A DNA stretch of 64,000 nt from Setoptus koraiensis (GCA_048013815.1 CM106585.1:2046001-2110000), one strand, 5' to 3'; numbered from the stretch's first letter, positions 24,961-36,492 are shown. The notes: generated by a model from the letters alone, not told the origin. Translations and numbers: made by a program.

Positions 24961-27066
24961 TCACACAGCATCTTCTCTTATCCTACAACACCCTTCTTGT
25001 ATATATCTAGTAGGACCAGATTGCAAAATGGTCTGATTATTATCTTTCACTGTATTTTGATCCACAGAAATAATACTTTGATTGTTAGTGTCGAAATCTG
25101 AATAGAAAATTGTATTGGGTGTGCGTCGATTACTGTCATTAGCTACTACACTCTTGGTGGTATTACTTTTAGGTAATTTTTTAGACCCCATTTTTCTGAA
25201 CCAGCCAGTTCCAGTGGAATTAGTATTACAGTTAAGATTATTGGTAATCGGTTTCTTCCTTGCACTATTATTCGATAACTTAGATTCCTCAAAAAAAGTC
25301 AGCACGTGATTAGGATGAATGCACGACGGTAGTGAAAGAGTCCTGTTCATACCTGGGCCAATATCTAAGTCTAGATGATCCACGATAGTAGTGTCTGGTC
25401 TTTTGGGTCTGAATCTTGCTGATCTACAATGATTTCTACTTCGTAAAGCTCTCGTGGCCACATCTACTTCACGTTCAGTGATTCTAAATCCTTCCAAATC
25501 ATCATTTTTCACGATTTCTCTTTCTCTGGCAAACGATTTCAGCCATTCCTCTTTTTCTTTTTGATTTCGTGTTGTAAAAACAAACCATTTTTGTTGCTCA
25601 GAACAATAAAGCTTGAAACTTTTTCGAACCTTATATTCCTCAACATCCACTACTTCAGTCACCGTGTCCATGCAAACTCTGCCCCTCATAATAAGACTAT
25701 TACGTTTTAGCAAGTCTTTCTTAAAATAAACTAACAGGTGGTCGAATAAGTACAGCTGAACTCCTTGAGACCATGTGTGAGATGTCATTTTAGTTACTTC
25801 TCCGCAATGGATGAGAATAGAACTAGTTTCCCATAACTTTGGCCCAAACCAATTATCAATTTTGTCTTGCAGCGAGATGAGTTCCGCCAGGGATTCTATG
25901 CGACGCTTACGCTCGTTGGCTAAGTTGGCGCAGTTACGCATAGATTCTAATGCATTCAGGACAGGTAAATAATCTTCATGATCTTTAGGAGTGTGCTTAA
26001 GTAGCTCATTCAACTGTAGAGGGTATTTGCATATTTTCTGGATTGGTGTTAGTAGGAAACCATCCAAAGATATATCAATCATACTTCGTAGTAGACGGCA
26101 TGCTTCAAAAAATCGAGCATATCTTGGTTTGACATATAAATCCTGTAACTCACTAATAGCGTTAGGATGGTTATTACAATAATGATAGTAAACTTCAAAT
26201 CCTTTTTCGTAGTCCAAGAAGCATTGTCCAACTTCACTCGCTGACAGATGCGACCATTCTATACATGACTCCAGTCTATTCAGGAAGTCACATTGGAAGT
26301 CGTATAGTTGTTCGATATTCGAAAATATAGTAGAGATCCTCACAGCATTAAACATTTCTGGATGTCTCCTAGCCGGATATAAGTAACCTTCTATAACGTC
26401 TTTTAAATGTTTCACGAAGTCTCTTTCGCTATTGATCAGCTCCAAAACGACATTAGCTCTCACCTTACTCTTTTTGATAGATTGCTCTTTTTCATGGTTG
26501 TCATCGTCGATTTGTGTTGATTGTTTGCCTTCCGAGATTTGCAATTGATCATTATTAGTAGGAATACTATCTACTTGATCAATTTTAATTGAAGACTGCT
26601 CTCTAGGGAGACACAACGAAGTCTGTTGTATATAACTGTAATATGCAATTAGTTCATGAAGAGGCACAGTTGGTTGCTTCGACAAGACTGAGGCCAATGT
26701 TTCTTGAGAGTCACCGTAGTAATCGTCCCGATCTGAAGTGGCTAGATCTTCCTCCTCGTCATCCCCTTCATCTCCACAATTCGAAAATGATTTTTGCGCA
26801 ACATGTGAAAGATCTTCCAAATCTGATTCGTCGTTCTGAAAATCGTGATCTTGCTCTTGCGTGCATTCATTTGTGACTAGAATTTTAGGTTGCGAAAAGA
26901 AATCATGATTGTCATCGGGATTATTTAGTCTACGGAGTTGATTGGTTGCCGAACTATTTTGTTCTTCGATAGATGTTGCGGATGCCATGTGATTATTTGT
27001 AACATTGTTACGCAGCCTATTAGTTGATTCTGTGGTATCTTTTTCAATATCCGCCTCCATATCCAA
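24961..27066 (-). CDS. Rho guanine nucleotide exchange factor (DH-PH), ASEF/collybistin type
   Basis: Single open frame of 701 residues. The first 200 residues are acidic and low-complexity. A DH domain runs about 203-385 (VLELINSERDFVKHLKDVIEGYL, CFLDYEKGFEVYYHYCNNHP, FFEACRLLR, GFLLTPIQKICKYPLQLNELLK), followed by a PH domain about 410-515 (LIHCGEVTKMT, LYLFDHLLVYFKKDLLKR, KEEWLKSFARER). These strings closely resemble ARHGEF4/SPATA13/ARHGEF9 (ASEF and collybistin), which activate Cdc42 and Rac at the membrane. No SH3 domain is seen N-terminal to the DH domain, unlike most long isoforms. A minus-strand AATAAA (TTTATT at 24889-24894) lies just beyond the stop. The start Met at 27066 is the first in frame; an additional 5' exon cannot be excluded. 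It is convergent with the homeobox gene. Confidence 0.92.
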   Translation of the reverse strand: MDMEADIEKDTTESTNRLRNNVTNNHMASATSIEEQNSSATNQLRRLNNPDDNHDFFSQPKILVTNECTQEQDHDFQNDESDLEDLSHVAQKSFSNCGDEGDDEEEDLATSDRDDYYGDSQETLASVLSKQPTVPLHELIAYYSYIQQTSLCLPREQSSIKIDQVDSIPTNNDQLQISEGKQSTQIDDDNHEKEQSIKKSKVRANVVLELINSERDFVKHLKDVIEGYLYPARRHPEMFNAVRISTIFSNIEQLYDFQCDFLNRLESCIEWSHLSASEVGQCFLDYEKGFEVYYHYCNNHPNAISELQDLYVKPRYARFFEACRLLRSMIDISLDGFLLTPIQKICKYPLQLNELLKHTPKDHEDYLPVLNALESMRNCANLANERKRRIESLAELISLQDKIDNWFGPKLWETSSILIHCGEVTKMTSHTWSQGVQLYLFDHLLVYFKKDLLKRNSLIMRGRVCMDTVTEVVDVEEYKVRKSFKLYCSEQQKWFVFTTRNQKEKEEWLKSFAREREIVKNDDLEGFRITEREVDVATRALRSRNHCRSARFRPKRPDTTIVDHLDLDIGPGMNRTLSLPSCIHPNHVLTFFEESKLSNNSARKKPITNNLNCNTNSTGTGWFRKMGSKKLPKSNTTKSVVANDSNRRTPNTIFYSDFDTNNQSIISVDQNTVKDNNQTILQSGPTRYIQEGCCRIREDAV

Positions 27067-28064
27067 AGTTTGCTTTCATTTTAATATCAGATAAATAGAA
27101 GAGATCTTTTCATGTCGATTAAATTCGACAATCCGTGATCCATCCGTTTTGGCTGGCTTTAGCTACAATTGTTTGTTGTTGTTGATATTTGTCTAATAGG
27201 CTGATGGAAAAGATTATAGATGAGACGCAATTATTATAATACCTTGAGTAAATCTAGCGGATGTATTCCAATAATACTGTGCTGATATAATAATATCTTA
27301 ATATCAGATAAAAAACGTATCATTAATGATAATAACAAAGATTATTGGCATCTGATCCAGGTAAGCACTGTTGAAATACAAACAACGGACAGGAGAGAAC
27401 CGAAAATGCACTGTGTGAGTCACTGAGTCATTTTACACGGTCACCCAGCATAAGGAAGCAAGTGGCCGTAACTAGTGTTGCGGTTACGAGAGCTGCTGGA
27501 ATGGGTATGCCCGAACTACGAACCCGCCCCAAAGAGCGCTCGGGCATACTTGGTGTTCGGGCGGATGGTGATTGGTGTTAAAGGGAATGAGTTTTTTCTG
27601 GTGTTTTCTATCAAATTAGCTTGATATTATCATCTACTTGTCGCATCGGTTGGGCCTGGCAATTTACAATGAAGGTATCTTGTGAAAAATCATCTTACGA
27701 GATCACTGCGCGTCCGACCGAACACGCAGAAATCTGGCCGGAGGCGGCCTCCACCCATGAACTTTCCCGCAACACTAGTGCACACATTTGTTTGTGTTAG
27801 TTAGGAATGAGCGAAAGTTATTCCTAAACAAAACAAGACCTTGAAATACTAACTTGTGCGAATCAGCATGGAAAGGCAGTCCAAGGAAGGTGGTATATAA
27901 TTGTTGCCCAACTTCAACAATCCAACTATAACTAAAATACTATACTCTTTTTACATGTCGGGATATAAACAAAATCGTACAAGCGTAAGCCACCCTATTA
28001 TTTTTCGTACTCTGCTTTATTCGATCATACAATGAAAGAGAGCTTGCTCTAGTTTAAATTGTGT
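27067..28064. other. Intergenic region with a MITE
   Basis: Lies between the 5' end of the RhoGEF gene and the 3' end of PIG-T. It contains the 309-bp element at 27471-27779 and a minus-strand polyA signal at 28016-28021 (TTTATT) for PIG-T. No coding sequence. Confidence 0.7.
27471..27779. mobile_element. hAT-like non-autonomous transposon (MITE)
   Basis: Perfect 13-bp terminal inverted repeats: ACTAGTGTTGCGG at 27471-27483 and CCGCAACACTAGT at 27767-27779. The TAGTGTTGCGG core resembles hAT-superfamily ends. A subterminal inverted repeat, GTATGCCCGA (27505-27514) and TCGGGCATAC (27540-27549), is also present. The element is 309 bp with no ORF. I could not find a clean 8-bp target-site duplication, so the hAT assignment is tentative. 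Confidence 0.75.
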
Positions 28065-30043
28065 TTATAAACTCTTATCGATTTTTGGCTTTTTTGATGT
28101 CAGTGCATGGATCGGACCAAAAGCAGTAGCCACAACAGTGCTTACAAGGCATATCACGTTGTAAGGCATGCTAAAATCTGGTGTTGGCAGAACTACCAAT
28201 AATGGTCGGGCATACAATCTAACAAGTACATGACTATCCTTCACCCTGGTACCATCACTCATTGATTCCACTGCCCGCATACTTTGGAGTACATGAGGTG
28301 ATATGAATAATTCTTCGCTCGATTTCGGTAATGTAATACTTATCACCGCGGCTGAGAGGAGTACGCCTCTATTCGCGTCCGGCCTATACTCTGTCCAACT
28401 TAAGAAAGCTCGCTCAAAATCTATTGAAATATCCACAACAGTGTTGGGTGGTATCGTTAATTTAAACTCAATGGACGCTGGTCTACCTCGATCGTGGCTC
28501 GGAGTAAATTGAAGGTTTTCATATTGCAATAGCAGACCTGACCTGGTCCGGATCTTGAGAGTGTGCAGATAAACTCTCAGGTAGCTTGGTAATATGTCAA
28601 AGTAGGTTATGGAAATGGATTTATCGTCGTTATTCTTTACTATCCCTATGATGGTACCACTAGTGAGACCAACACCAGCCACATGTGTCGAAAATTCTAC
28701 TGGAGGTTTTTTCATGTCGGAATGCTTGAATGGACTATTGAAGCGTTGGCCAACGTTAGTGCTCGACTTGTTAGATTTTTTCGATTCCTCAATAATTGAT
28801 TTCACGTCGAACTGTGCAAACGTTCTATCACCAAGATCAGCCCTCTTCATTGTATTGTCGTTTGGAAATATTGAATTAGCACCTAGTTGAGTCCTATTGG
28901 TATCTTCAATATATATCTTACTAGATTGAGCAACAGGACAAACTTTCGTTAATGGTGAACCGAACAATTTAATGAGTGACCAACTATGCATACCTTCGAA
29001 AAGCCGAACAGCGTTGAACACAATTGTCATGGTTTGAGAGACTTTAAAATTAGTGTGCAAGCATTCGACATCCAAGCAATTCGGAACTACATCTATGGCG
29101 AGAGAAGAATAAGTAGATTTAAATAAATTTCCACTATTGAGTAGAGTTGAAAGTCCAGACTTTGAGAAGCACGGTAGCAGTTTCTTCCATGGAGTCAGAT
29201 TTTCGGTGCACAGAGATTCATCGGCGATATTGGAGTAATAGATTGACTCCTTTGAGGATCCGTCCATTGCTTGAAACGATAACCTCGGATGAGATGTTGT
29301 CCTATGATCGATGGATGTCAATGATGCACAAAATTTGCCGGACAATGCCTTGACAAGCAAATCCCAGGATTTGTCATTATCTCTGTTGTATGGCACAAAT
29401 CTTGCCCACAATTGTGCTCCTGGTGGACTAGGCCGAGAGGGATATCCCCAAGTGTCATAGAGCCAGTTTCCTTTTGTGAGACTAAAGTGAAACTCATTAG
29501 CTTGAGTAGTTGAGATTATCTCCGCGATTGGTAAAGGGAACAACTGAAATTTGTCCTCTGTTTAGTAAGTGAAAAAAGGATAACCATAACAAATCATTAA
29601 GTCGTGAGCATGATAAGAATTGATAAAGGCATGAGGATATTAAGCTTAACCTTTGATCTGTGCGAAGTGGCGTGTCGATACTAACCCCATATTAAGTGGC
29701 CTAGGTCAGAACGGTAGAATGTGTCAAATTGGAATTCCACGTGTATTTGGCCATCAATCATGGGACGAATAAATAGATTCTCCTGGTAATAGTCATTTTT
29801 CGGATATGAAGGCGAGTGTGGCACATCATTTTGTGTGTGCTGTCTAGACGAATTTAACTTATTTGTTGCATCCAAGTCTGTGATAAATGTAATAGTTGTA
29901 ATAAATATAAAATAGAAAAAACAATTGTATAATGATAAATGACTCCTGCCTCTGGGATATGTCACATTTACGGCTATTTGCCGGCCGGTGCTAACATGTG
30001 AGTATCTTGTATCGGTGGCTGTTACAAGAGGCATTGTTGTCAT
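28065..30043 (-). CDS. PIGT: GPI transamidase component PIG-T
   Basis: Two exons on the minus strand, 30043-29686 and 29557-28065, total 1851 nt (616 residues; human PIGT is about 578). Conserved strings include LFIRPMIDGQIHVEFQF in exon 1, then WGYPSRPSPPGAQLWARF, KSWDLLVKALSGKFCASL and ESLCTENLTPWKKLLPC in exon 2, which match PIG-T closely. A single transmembrane helix sits near the C-terminus (VICLVSTVVATAFG) followed by a Lys-rich tail. PIG-T is the ER-lumenal subunit that stabilises the transamidase attaching GPI anchors to proteins. The N-terminal hydrophobic run (about 38-54) would be the ER signal. The splice acceptor at 29558 is chosen because it restores phase after the donor at 29685; another acceptor ends next to 29543 but breaks frame. 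The exact start Met is less certain. Confidence 0.93.
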
Positions 30044-30864
30044 TCTGTTTTTACTAGTTCTATTTACTAGTAACGAGTATCAGTAGGATTATGATTAAAG
30101 TAATAATAATATAAATAATATTGTGAGTAACAATGCTAACAAACAAATTCTCTATATGTTTGCTTTTTTTATCGTGTCAGCATCAATGCATCAGCAATAT
30201 GAGTTGGGATACAGAGAATCTTGATTGCACACTTTCGTATGTTGAGTGTACACGGTGCACTATAAGAAATGGACAGTACTTTAGCATAGAATGAATGCAT
30301 CAATAGGCCCATTTGTTTGTTCTTGGCGTGTCTTCCACATGGTAGTAGAAAAGCGGACATATTATAAAGTAATTAGAGAGTTTATGTTCATATTCATTAG
30401 CACCAGGCTCTTCCAACATCACCATTGACATTCTAATATACTGTATAGGTGCACCGAATATATATAATATAAATATATATATTATATTTACATATAAATA
30501 TATAGATATAAGTGTTATCAAGTTTACTCAATCGAAAATCAAGTCTATCATCTCATCAATCATATATAGCTACGGTCGATCTTATTGCCATAAACACTGC
30601 TGCTGTAAACACTACATTGACAGTTGTCATGATCTTACCTAATGATGACAATATTTGATTGATTGAGTAAATTCTATGCAGCGACGAGAATCAAGGGTCC
30701 AAAATTAATCCGTTTGTTGCAGTTGCGAGCACTTAACTTTCGTTGACCAGCTTATCAGCTCATAGGTTGAACAGAGAGCAACAGGACGACAACAACAGCA
30801 TAACATCAGTAACAACCACTTAAGCTAGGAAAAGAACACATCACATCTAGTAACTAGTGTCAAA
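30044..30864. other. Intergenic region between divergent genes
   Basis: Divergent spacer of about 820 bp between PIG-T (minus) and TMEM14 (plus), so likely to hold both promoters. An AT-rich inverted-repeat-like block lies near 30458-30500. No coding sequence is supported. Confidence 0.6.
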
Positions 30865-31457
30865 ATGTGCCAAGAGCAAGTGCCAGTGCAAGAGCAAGCA
30901 CGAAACACCGATAATGACGGCGCATCAGCTGGACAAGTAATTATAATGACAAACGAAAGATCGGCCCCATCTCATGAAGAAGACATCATAGTATATTCAA
31001 TATTTGGAAAGAAAATGCCTTACGATTTGTTAACACTAATCTATGCCTCTCTAGTGGCATTCGGGGGAATACTCGGATACGTCCTAAAAGACAGCAAGCC
31101 ATCGATAATATCAGGTTCTATATTTGCTACTATTTTACTTGTGGGTGCCTATATCGAGGCCAAATACAAGTGAGTAACCAACACCAGTGTCAACAATTTT
31201 TTTGTTGCCTGCTTGCATTAACATCAACACCCAATATCCCTTACTAACTAACTTTTATCTCTCTTTTTCTGGCATTTAGAAACCACTACCTTTTGATTGC
31301 AGCCTCAGCCACATTATTTGGTGTAATGGGGTTCAGAGCGTTTAATGCGTCCAAATTTTTTCCAGGCGGACTTGTCGCATTGTTGTCATTGTTCATGCTG
31401 TTGCGCTACTCTTACTTTACGTATTTAAGATATCAGAGAAGGACAAGAACTCAATGA
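30865..31457 (+). CDS. TMEM14-family small membrane protein
   Basis: Two exons, 30865-31169 and 31280-31457, give 160 residues. A polar N-terminus of about 45 residues precedes four hydrophobic segments. The first pair carries LLTLIYASLVAFGGILGYV and SIISGSIFATILLVGAY, and the second exon has LLIAASATLFGVMGFRAF and PGGLVALLSLFMLLRY. The Gly-rich GxxGYxxxxSxPSxxxG layout and the FxxGxxAxLSxxM end are typical of TMEM14 (UPF0136). Vertebrate TMEM14C is an inner mitochondrial membrane protein needed for porphyrin import in heme synthesis; whether this paralogue does that is not known. The N-terminal extension is longer than usual. AATAAA at 31593. Convergent with the next gene. Confidence 0.93.
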
Positions 31458-31692
31458 GAACCACTTGAATAAGTTGAATCGCCAATGTATCAGCAACAAC
31501 AAAGCATAATCAAATTTCAACAACAATACTTAGCATTCAACCTAACATCATTGATATTATTTAAATCTTTGGCACATCGTAACTTCCCTCATAATAAACA
31601 TCAAGTTGTTTGCAATCCTCGGCTCTCTGTTCGCTTCCAACTATCCTATGCGGCTAGTTTTTCCGGCGGGTCGATTCTAATCGATCCGGTGA

Positions 31693-32169
31693 CTAGGCAC
31701 ACTCTTTGGGTTTAAGATGATCGGTGTTGTAGGTGTCAAACTCAAAAGGTGGGCAACATATCGCACACGTCTTCGAGGTCAAGCCAAGTCCAGCGACAAC
31801 GCAAGAATCAGTGCACGCATTAGCTGGCCCACACTTTCTTCTGATCGTTGTCAACACTCCATTGATGTAAACAGTTTCAGTTGTGCAATTCCTTGAGGCC
31901 AATGGGCATTCAGTTATCAGCTCCAATTCTGCGGTTGCTAAATTGTAGCGTGGATTGAAACAAGGATCATCGATAGTGACTCTCTTTGTCATGTAATCTC
32001 CATGGCAAATGGGGCAATTAATTCTGAGGCTATTCTTTGGCATGTTAGGCGGCCTCTTGTACTTCTTCACAACCTGACGTCTTAATTGTCTTTGACCTGA
32101 TTGGCGTATAATGGTAGATGCACATGCATTACAATGAATAGAGAGAAAAGTTTGAAGATCTGGGATTCT
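31693..32169 (-). CDS. Ly6/uPAR-like cysteine-rich protein, last exon (5' end not found)
   Basis: An open exon on the minus strand starts after a strong acceptor, TTTTTCTTTTTTTGCAG, with the CAG at 32172-32170. The in-frame ATG upstream of it lies inside the polypyrimidine tract and is probably not the true start. Cysteine spacing (CPIC, DPC, EC, NC, RKC, NACTDSC, then KTCAICC) follows the three-finger Ly6/uPAR pattern, including a double-Cys near the end. The usual final CN pair appears as YN, so the last Cys is missing or displaced. Family members are secreted or GPI-anchored and modulate receptors or septate junctions. No clear GPI signal is visible in the short tail (DHLKPKECA). I could not identify the 5' exon with the signal peptide in the next 2 kb. 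The family call is moderate. Confidence 0.6.
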   Translation of the reverse strand, partial: RIPDLQTFLSIHCNACASTIIRQSGQRQLRRQVVKKYKRPPNMPKNSLRINCPICHGDYMTKRVTIDDPCFNPRYNLATAELELITECPLASRNCTTETVYINGVLTTIRRKCGPANACTDSCVVAGLGLTSKTCAICCPPFEFDTYNTDHLKPKECA

Positions 32170-34177
32170 CTGCAAAAAAAGAAAAACTCTATTCATTTAG
32201 CTATAAATCTAACCTGATATGAAATTCTCCATTAATAGTAAAACTATTATTAGGAGCATTATTTTATATGGCCCCGATAGACGTCTGTTGTTTATCCAGG
32301 TAGCCATAGATGAGATTTAGAGCAGTTTCTGATTCGGAATATTAGTTCATGTAATAACAATAGTTGCTTTTTTATTTGATCTTACATTTGTATGATACTA
32401 ACTACAATTTTGATTGCACTTTGAAAATTTTAGACAACTCAACAGTAACTGAGGGTCCGGAGGGCATCATCATGAGTGATCCATGGTCATCACCATGGCA
32501 ACAACAGAATTTACTGACCACTAATCTATAGCTGACCCATGCACGTTCTGGTTAGATTCAAAAAGTATATTACAATGTGTCCAACTTAGCGGTATTATTC
32601 GCACAGGCCTGGACGCAATCTCGACATTGAGAGCGGCAGAATTGACATGGACATCGCATGATGGCCCCCATTTTCGCCCACGCGACTCGAAATATTTTCT
32701 TCTCAAATCATTGAGTTTACATCATCTCAGCTACGTGCAATAAGCCTTCGAATTCGAGGAAATTCACGGTCTGAACTCATTCATATCCTAATTGTCCCAC
32801 TGAACGAACAATCTCTGATAGTGATCTGTCCAGCTACTAACTGTTAATTCACTAGATACATAGCGTTTCAATGAAATGAACTAATCCAAGAGCAATCTAT
32901 GCTGATAATACTCAATCAGGATAGACGTTATCATATTGATGTCTACATGTCACGTAAAAGCGACTTTTTTATAAAGTAGTCAGAAATAGATTCATATTTA
33001 TTCGGGATAGATCCTACTTGCATCTAGATTGCCTCATCCACATACAAATTCACCACTGATATATCACTTCGAGATTCCGACTTCACACCTCAATTGGCTG
33101 GTCGCGACTATCTTGGCTAAAGATTCATCAAGGCCCACATTTGTATTCATTGATTCGATATAAAGATTTAGATCGCAGCAAGTGAGTTAAAAAATGACTG
33201 ATGAGTATTAATGTCAAGCTAGAAAATGAATCAATGAATCGATGAAGTCATCGGGGGTTTTCACTAACTGTCTAACCATCTTGATCATGACTCAATATGA
33301 CGCACGATTTTAGCTCATTTATAATTTCACGGAAAGAATTCATTGAAAGTGAAATTGGAGCTTAGATCGACGTCTATAAAGCAGTGAGCAAAGTTTTCGA
33401 GGTAACTGCTGAATCGACTCATTTGTTTTTTTTTCTGATTTGTAGCCCACTGATTCGTTTCTCGTTAGTTTTCTGAACAAATGTGTATCTTCAAGTCGCG
33501 ATCTAGCCATTGATGCGATCACTGGCAAGTATTTGAGAGTTCCGAACCCATCATCATGTGTCTAAAGTTATATGATTCATTTACAACAGTTGGTTACAAC
33601 TTTGTTTGTTTGTGTTTTGCTAGCACATTGTTTGCTTTGTTGATGCGATCATGATAAAATTGAGTTTGAGCTATAAAGATGCCCAACTCAAACACTAGCA
33701 ATAAACGAGCGCCTCGAATATATAAAACAATAAGCGAAAATTCAGTAGTGATTGTTTTGATGTTGTTCGTTTGGAGAGATTATCATCAGACTCAAACTCA
33801 TTCTGTAGCTTGTCGATAGTAGGCATTCACATTTATCATGTTGTTCCATAACTATATATTTATATATATGTTTGGCATACACGTTGAACTATCCACTGAT
33901 TTTGTGAATGATAGTAGTCCATTATAGTCGATGAGCAACTTAGCTATGATTCTGTACCATGTTTTATATGATTCCTGTGAAGAAAAAATTTGTTTCTATT
34001 TGCCTGAATAGTCGCACCTTATCGTCTTATGCTGAAACCTTGTCCAGCCAGAATTAATTATTACGATTATTAATTTATGAAATTATTGTTAGTCAATCTA
34101 CTTCCGTGCTTTTATTTAAATATCAGGGAATTGTTTGCTCTTCCAAAGTGAGACAGTTTTCATTTAAGATATTCAAC
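32170..34177. other. Intergenic or intronic region, no gene supported
   Basis: About 2 kb that may hold the undetected first exon(s) of the Ly6-like gene and the tetraspanin promoter. The 61-codon minus ORF at 32521-32706 has no signal-peptide character. A TA-rich block lies near 33853-33870. Confidence 0.5.
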
Positions 34178-35240
34178 ATGGCCTCTGGTCGGTCAAGCGC
34201 GACGTACAATTTAGCTAAATTCTTATTATTTGGTCTGAATTTTCTTATATTTGTGAGTATTCTACTTATCTAGTTCCCATGCAATCGACAACAATAACAT
34301 TTCAATTAACAATAAGCATTAATATCCAATCGACACGATTTACGCCAGACATTTGGCGTACTACTACTAAGTTTGAGTTTGTGGGTTCGGAGTGACAGTG
34401 GATTATGGGTATATACAGAGAATCTAACTTTGAGCAGGTACTATTGGGCTTGTTACATGGGCATGGGAGCCGGAAGTCTTCTAGTGCTAGTATCATTCAT
34501 TGGTTGCATGGGAACCCTTCTGGAGAGCCGCTTATTGGTGACTACAGTAAGTTATCTAGTAATTTTGTACATTGAAAGCGCATTCCATTGATGCAGCTCA
34601 ACTGATTATTAATAGCGATCACAATCGATTCGATTCATAACCCAACTGAAAAAAAAAAGTTTACAATAGTCACAATAGTTACAATTGTACTGGAGATCAT
34701 TCTAATGGTATTCGTTTGGAGGATACCCGGAGGTGATCGACTTCAAAATGAATTGGCGCAAGAATTAAAGTATCACATTGACATGATGGACTATTCTGCT
34801 AGGTCCAGAGATTTTCTGGATCTGGTACAATTGAAACTGCAATGCTGTGGAGCTTACTCTTTCGTTGACTACAAGAACATGCAAATGCCTGTACCTCAAT
34901 CCTGCAGCAACGATCTGACTAACAACATAAATTACAGGGTCAGTATGTGAATTAGTATCATTACATATCCTTGCATCAATCATCACGACTAATCTAATTG
35001 AATCTATCATTTATTATTTTTCTAATTCCTCGTTCGTAGCCCTGTGGCGAAATGCTTCGACGTTATCTAGAAATACGAGGCGGAGCAATGGGCGGCTTTG
35101 CATTGTCATTACTATTATTGCAATTTATACTAATAACCTTATCTATTGGTTTCAGCTACGTCTCAAAGCAAGCCAAAAACACATTTTATACAAATCAGAA
35201 AGAGGTCACTTTAATCCGAAAAGAAGATGCAAGACGTTGA
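34178..35240 (+). CDS. Tetraspanin
   Basis: Four exons (34178-34252, 34349-34546, 34660-34938, 35040-35240) with all introns in phase 0 give 250 residues. There are four transmembrane segments: TM1 is split across exons 1 and 2 (LLFGLNFLIF | TFGVLLLSLSLWV), TM2 carries GAGSLLVLVSFIGCMG, TM3 TIVLEIILMVFVW, and TM4 FALSLLLLQFILITLSIGF. The large extracellular loop has the defining CCG motif (Cys153, Cys154) plus PQSC (Cys173) and PCG (Cys186), the four-cysteine form. Tetraspanins organise membrane microdomains with integrins and other partners. The acceptor at 34659 follows an A-rich rather than pyrimidine-rich tract, which is weak, but it is the one that restores TM3 in frame. AATAAA at 35467-35472. 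Confidence 0.93.
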
Positions 35241-35466
35241 ACTATGAATGGCGCGGATGTTAATCACGATTGAAACTTCTAGAACTTCTATAGTACTGAC
35301 ACAATTGAGTAGATTCAGAGTTCTAAACTAAAACTAGAGAGCAGTAGATAAATTGTAACTCTATATTCATCAACAAGCTTGCGAACAACCAATAGAAAGA
35401 AATTGTTACCTTTAACCTATTCTTCAATGCTAAATCTAGAACCAATTACAGCAGGCAAGCTCGTGT

Positions 35467-35479
35467 AATAAACTTTATT
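35467..35479. terminator. Back-to-back polyadenylation signals of convergent genes
   Basis: AATAAA on the plus strand (35467-35472, tetraspanin) is followed one base later by TTTATT (35474-35479), which is AATAAA for the minus-strand gene ending at 35505. The two 3' ends would therefore overlap. Confidence 0.7.
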
Positions 35480-35504
35480 GACATGACATCACGCTCTATT
35501 TGTT

Positions 35505-36492
35505 TTATTTTGATACTTTTGGTGACAGGGTGAGCGACTCTTTGACGACATTCGGTTCTTCTGTTACTGGGGCACCTCGACCCATCCATCCGCCCACTCT
35601 CGTGAAACCTCCTCTTACCAAACTAGAGGTAGCATGTAAACCAGACGAGACAAACATGCGAGCCTCAGCTACTTCGGTAGTCAAAAATAGATAGGCGCGC
35701 GTGTAGAGGGAAAACAATGGATCTAGAAAAGATTTGACCCGACCGACGAACCCTTCTCCCATAGAAGCCGGCTTTTGATCCGCTCTCCTGATTGTTGGTT
35801 GGATTTGTTGCAGGTGACGCACAACTTGATTTGCTATCGAGCAGGCCTCTGGCTTGGAAAATTCCGCTTGAATCCAAGCGGTGTTGAGATGAGAAATGAG
35901 ATGCTTGGAACTGTTGGCTTTGACATCATAAAAGACGTTCTCAAAATCCAATACGACAGATTGGTTGAGTGCTGCTCTCTTGAATTCGTCATACAGCACA
36001 TCCATGACGTCGTCCAACGTTTGGCATCTGAGAACCTTGCTCACAGAAAATTCAGTGGCGTTGATATCTCCAAGAATGGGGTAAGTTGCAGCTTCCTCAG
36101 CACAAATACTTTTGAATAGTCTGATAGTGGCGTTCACATTATCTTGATCATAATTGGCGACATCGAAGAAATTATTCATCTGATTCACTAAATAGTGTTC
36201 AGCAGTTTCATTGTAGCCTGCGACAGGATCAAGGTTGTGGCAATGAGTGAATCGCTCTAGTGCGTGTCGCACATGCAAAAAACTCGATGAAAACTACAGG
36301 GTTTCGATAATTTCGTGGATGGGGTCGTGAAATAGTTTAGTTAGGAAATGTCGTTATGATTCATTTTGAAAAAGAACCTGTTACAATTAAATAGATGTGA
36401 CTTACCCATGGACTGATGGCACAAGTTGGGTAGGCACTGAAGCTCAACAGAGCCAGACCAAGCAACATGATGCTTTTCGTATTACTTGACAT
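35505..36492 (-). CDS. Secreted protein of unknown function
   Basis: Two minus-strand exons, 36492-36406 and 36293-35505, total 876 nt (291 residues). Exon 1 encodes a textbook signal peptide (SIMLLGLALLSFSAYPTCA) and ends at a phase-0 GTAAGT. The mature part has four widely spaced cysteines (THCHN, KSICAE, LRCQT, PEACS) and several N-glycosylation sequons such as NET, NAT, NQS and NSS. It is predicted mostly helical, with a C-terminal aromatic/Gly-rich segment. I do not recognise the family. The four-Cys helical layout is common among arthropod secreted proteins. The ORF start at 36278 is only a TTG inside exon 2, and the spliced start restores a signal peptide, which supports the model. It shares a polyA region with the tetraspanin. 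Confidence 0.8.

Noticed and set aside
32170-32196. ATG upstream of the Ly6-like exon as the true start
   Set aside because: It sits inside a TTTTTCTTTTTTTGCAG acceptor tract, so the region is intronic.
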